Source: an uncultured Acetatifactor sp.
GTDB lineage: Bacteria > Bacillota > Clostridia > Lachnospirales > Lachnospiraceae
Assembly (NCBI GenBank): GCA_948896875.1
Contig: CAQUWW010000079.1
Coordinates: forward strand, 5,334 to 13,497
Reading direction: 5' to 3'
Length of the DNA stretch: 8,164 nucleotides
The stretch's first letter is position 1; each line of letters begins with the position of its first letter. The notes under the pieces were generated by a model. The model did no database searches. It had not been told where the DNA came from and worked only from the letters and a program-made list of their open reading frames with translations. Of the stretch, positions 7,068 to 8,164 are shown piece after piece. The translations under genes and the position numbers were made by a program.

Positions 7068-7118
7068 TGCCACCGCATCCAGCATGAGAGGCAATCCCGT
7101 TTTCTACATGCGGTGGCA
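7068..7118. repeat. Perfect 11-bp inverted repeat
   Basis: TGCCACCGCAT (7068-7078) is exactly complementary to ATGCGGTGGCA (7108-7118) with 29 bases between. On the plus strand it is followed by TTTTCCCTTTT, terminator-like, but no plus-strand gene lies upstream. On the minus strand it lies in the probable leader or upstream region of the GH18 gene. Confidence 0.6.
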
Positions 7119-7245
7119 TTTTCCCTTTTATATCCTGCTTTTGTATTCTATGGCATCTTCCGTATTTACCGGCCCTGATTGCCAACGACAGAAACCGGCT
7201 TTGCTGAAAATCGTCTGCCCGGCCGAATAGAGCGAGCCTTCCTGC

Positions 7246-7293
7246 AGGTTGAGAAGAATGCCCGCTTACCAGGCATTCTTCAGTGAAAAACCT
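7246..7293 (-). terminator. Hairpin after the 79-residue gene, possible weak terminator
   Basis: A perfect 10-bp stem, GAAGAATGCC (7253-7262) with GGCATTCTTC (7272-7281), has a 9-base loop. An outer 5-bp stem, AGGTT (7246-7250) with AACCT (7289-7293), encloses it. It begins a few bases after the stop of the minus-strand gene at 7299, the expected place for a terminator, but no U-run follows in either direction, so termination strength is doubtful. Confidence 0.45.
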
Positions 7294-7298
7294 TCGTT

Positions 7299-7538
7299 CT
7301 AATAACGTGTCACCTTATCAAAACGCACCTGTTCGATAATTCCGGAGTCATCCATGACGTAATCAGCCATATAGGGACTGTTCTCCCGTACTGCTTTGGC
7401 TACGGCTTCGATGGGAAGTACGGCACGTCCATCCACAAACAGTTCCACACCTTTACGTCTCATCTGCTCCAGTTGTGAAAGCATATCCTTTTTGGCAATC
7501 TCCATATTCTTTGTTTTGGCTTTCTCTTCTCGCAACAT
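7299..7538 (-). CDS. Conserved-looking small protein of unknown function (79 aa)
   Basis: I do not recognise this family. The reading frame is credible: AGGAGG lies just upstream of the ATG (spacing 4, a little short, with an extra GAGG part 7 nt away), followed by a small, charged, soluble protein without signal peptide or membrane segment. Residues 1-30 are Lys/Glu/Met-rich and likely a helix (MEIAKKDMLSQLEQMRRKG). Residues 31-79 look like a compact alpha/beta unit: VELFVDGRAVLPIEAVAKAV, then YMADYVMDDSGIIEQVRFDKV. It stands alone, with about 370 bp to the GH18 gene downstream and 600 bp to the next gene upstream, which is divergent. A candidate promoter may lie near TATAAT on the minus strand (7706-7701), giving a leader of about 160 nt, but its -35 is poor. 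Confidence 0.7.
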   Translation of the reverse strand: MLREEKAKTKNMEIAKKDMLSQLEQMRRKGVELFVDGRAVLPIEAVAKAVRENSPYMADYVMDDSGIIEQVRFDKVTRY

Positions 7539-7784
7539 AAAACCTCCTCATTCTCGGGCTTTCCGGCATTCCGTCCAAAGCCAAAAGGACCAGTTTCTTG
7601 TGATGAATTAAATTGCGGAAAAACCCTTAATGTGAGCAAATGCCTTCAGCAGTACATGCAAAGGTAAAAATTTCCATTGCTTCTCAAGTTTAAAGTGAAT
7701 TATAATTGTGAAAATTAGTTGACATACTTATGATCAAGCAGGCCATTCTATCCAGCCAAATGCTTGTAAGACATCCTTAGACTT

Positions 7785-7819
7785 ATGTCAGTTTACCAAA
7801 ACTGTCATATAATGTGACA
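7785..7819 (+). promoter_or_regulatory. Plus-strand promoter embedded in operator-like inverted repeats
   Basis: ATGTCA (7785-7790), 17 bp, then a perfect TATAAT (7808-7813). Arms ATGTCAGTTT (7785-7794) and AAACTGTCAT (7799-7808) form an inverted repeat with one mismatch that spans the -35 and spacer. TGTCA (7803-7807) and TGACA (7815-7819) symmetrically flank the -10. Three TGTCA-type half-sites on one promoter resemble a repressor operator, though the regulator is unknown. The minus-strand reading of the same arms is a stable hairpin. Confidence 0.5.
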
Positions 7820-7840
7820 TACACACTTAGAATATAAAGG

Positions 7841-7930
7841 ATGAGGTGGAGCGATTGCTCCAAAAGTCAGTTAAATCAACTTGAAACAATAGTGTCCACG
7901 CTTCACGGATCATCTATTGTCATGAATTAA
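7841..7930 (+). CDS. Possible 29-codon ORF (doubtful)
   Basis: A 29-codon frame beginning MRWSDCSKSQ and ending SSIVMN follows the promoter at 7785-7813 by about 20 nt of leader. The AAAGG upstream directly abuts the ATG, which is unfavourable. A better-placed GAGGTG (7843-7848) would instead serve a TTG at 7855, giving a peptide of nine residues that stops at 7884. The segment also carries hairpins (7847-7862 and 7887-7920) and overlaps an opposing transcription unit, so it may be RNA rather than protein-coding. Confidence 0.2.
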   Translation: MRWSDCSKSQLNQLETIVSTLHGSSIVMN

Positions 7931-7976
7931 GACTGCCGCGCCTCCTTCCCCGTACAGAGTACCAAAGGCATTCACA
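7845..7976 (-). ncRNA. Candidate small structured RNA, or leaderless micro-ORF
   Basis: Transcription from the strong promoter at 7983-8011 would begin near 7976. Downstream in order are: GTAC-TCT-GTAC flanked by CCTT/AAGG (about 7967-7943); a 7-bp stem ACAATAG/CTATTGT (7920-7887 region); a bulged TCAAGTT/AACTGA stem; and TGGAGC-AATC-GCTCCA (7862-7847), followed by a U/C-rich stretch that could be a weak terminator. Alternatively, GTG at 7975 falls on the predicted transcription start and opens 21 codons (stop at 7910) starting (M)NAFGTLYGEGG with protein-like composition. That start has no ribosome binding site, so it would be leaderless. I match neither option to a known family. Confidence 0.35.
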
Positions 7977-7982
7977 ATTTTT

Positions 7983-8011
7983 ACTATACCACAGCAATGT
8001 TGTTTTGGCAA
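7983..8011 (-). promoter_or_regulatory. Strong minus-strand promoter (extended -10)
   Basis: TTGCCA (8011-8006), exactly 17 bp, TATAGT (7988-7983), with TGG immediately before the -10. This is one of the best sigma-A-type promoters in the window, yet no conventional gene lies downstream until the 79-residue gene 440 bp away. A 6-bp inverted repeat, GTTTTG/CAAAAC (8002-8007 and 8013-8018), is centred near the -35, a possible operator. Confidence 0.7.
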
Positions 8012-8059
8012 GCAAAACCACACGAATTATAAAAAAATATTAAACTCCAATATCTGCTA

Positions 8060-8088
8060 TTGACTAAAAGAAGCTGAAAGTATATCAT
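8060..8088 (+). promoter_or_regulatory. Promoter of the gene at 8143
   Basis: TTGACT (8060-8065), a 17-bp spacer and TATCAT (8083-8088), five of six matches in each box. The start would be near 8095, giving a leader of about 48 nt. It drives the gene leaving the window and is divergent from the minus promoter at 7983-8011. Confidence 0.75.
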
Positions 8089-8142
8089 GACTACGAAGCA
8101 TTACAGTACAGTTCAGCTATGCAGAAAGGAAAGGGTTGTCGT

Positions 8143-8164
8143 ATGAAAATAGAAAAAGTAAATG
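8143..8164 (+). CDS. Start of a gene cut by the window end, probably adaptor protein MecA
   Basis: Only seven codons are visible: MKIEKVN. AAAGGAAAGGG ends about 7 nt upstream, and the promoter at 8060-8088 is well placed, so the start is convincing. From memory of the family, Lachnospiraceae MecA-type adaptors of ClpC commonly begin MKIEKVN or very close to it. Seven residues are too few for certainty, so no symbol is given. Confidence 0.55.

Larger units (their letters stand above)
6929..7298. other. Gene-poor spacer with hairpins upstream of the GH18 gene
   Basis: No convincing gene was found in these 370 bases. They hold a candidate extended -10 box (TGATATGAT, minus strand, 7015-7007) about 80 nt before the GH18 start, a perfect 11-bp inverted repeat (7068-7078 and 7108-7118), a tiny minus-strand ORF ending at 7038, and a 10-bp perfect hairpin at 7253-7281. 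The long plus-strand reading frame here has no ribosome binding site and unlikely composition. Between 7119 and 7245 I see GC-rich, partly self-complementary sequence (repeated GCCGGT on the minus strand) but no known RNA class. Confidence 0.6.
7539..8142. other. 600-bp intergenic block dense in promoters, inverted repeats and micro-ORFs
   Basis: Divergent spacer between the 79-residue gene and the gene starting at 8143. It contains a weak symmetric TATAAT region (7677-7706, TTGCTT-18-TATAAT on plus), an isolated consensus TTGACA (7719-7724) without a matching -10, the plus promoter at 7785-7813 with operator-like repeats, the minus promoter at 7983-8011, the plus promoter at 8060-8088, and hairpins at 7847-7862, 7887-7920 and 8002-8018. 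No ORF longer than 29 codons is convincing. The concentration of control signals suggests at least one small RNA or peptide unit. Confidence 0.6.

Noticed and set aside
6008..7087. Plus-strand frame of 359 codons opposite the GH18 gene
   Set aside because: It is antisense to a recognisable three-domain protein; His/Phe/Cys-rich composition is typical of a shadow frame.
6955..7230. Plus-strand 91-codon frame in the spacer upstream of the GH18 gene
   Set aside because: No ribosome binding site, implausible composition, and it crosses the inverted repeat; nothing supports expression.
7119..7252. Riboswitch search in the GC-rich spacer (GCAAAGCCGG and repeated GCCGGT on the minus strand)
   Set aside because: It superficially recalls the GCAAAGCC part of c-di-GMP-I riboswitches, but the other conserved segments and helices are absent.
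7719..7724. Consensus TTGACA as a plus-strand -35 box
   Set aside because: No -10-like hexamer occurs 16-19 bp downstream, so it is not a promoter by itself.
7539..8142. tRNA, T-box, CRISPR or mobile-element content in the long intergenic block
   Set aside because: No tRNA T-loop signature, no T-box AGGGTGGAACC-like bulge, no regularly spaced direct repeats of CRISPR size, and no transposase fragment were seen.

Overview
The window looks like chromosomal DNA of an anaerobic, spore-forming Clostridia, most likely Lachnospiraceae. The evidence is a CwlD-type germination amidase, a class B sortase with its own cell-wall substrate, AGGAGG ribosome binding sites, Gram-positive promoters, moderate GC content, and a last start codon followed by MKIEKVN, which resembles the N-terminus of Lachnospiraceae MecA adaptors. 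The genus assignment is inference. I see no transposase, phage, CRISPR, rRNA or tRNA gene.

Layout. (1) 42-2205, minus strand: a compact housekeeping operon read sua5 (tRNA t6A synthesis) -> rpiB (pentose phosphate isomerase) -> upp (uracil salvage). Its own extended -10 promoter lies at 2435-2462. The roughly 220-nt leader is filled by a strongly structured, partly duplicated repeat element. (2) 2476-3180, minus: cwlD, divergent from (3) 3309-5094, plus: a class B sortase gene followed 13 bp later by a secreted protein ending in a VPKTG sorting signal, a probable dedicated enzyme/substrate pair. (4) 5145-5192: a strong hairpin terminator between convergent genes. (5) 5219-6928, minus: a membrane-anchored three-domain protein (stalk-like N-terminal domain, SH3b, GH18) of the YaaH/SleL type. 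(6) 6929-7298: a gene-poor spacer with hairpins. (7) 7299-7538, minus: an unrecognised 79-residue protein. (8) 7539-8142: a 600-bp intergenic block dense in promoters, inverted repeats and very small ORFs, leading into a gene start at 8143, probably mecA.

Function. CwlD (cortex muramic-lactam formation) and the GH18 protein both point to peptidoglycan or spore-cortex metabolism, and the sortase pair decorates the cell wall. This gives the middle of the window an envelope theme between housekeeping genes. The least explained parts are the leader RNA/repeat in front of sua5 and the intergenic block in front of the putative mecA. In that block a near-consensus minus-strand promoter fires into what is either a small structured RNA or a leaderless 21-codon ORF.
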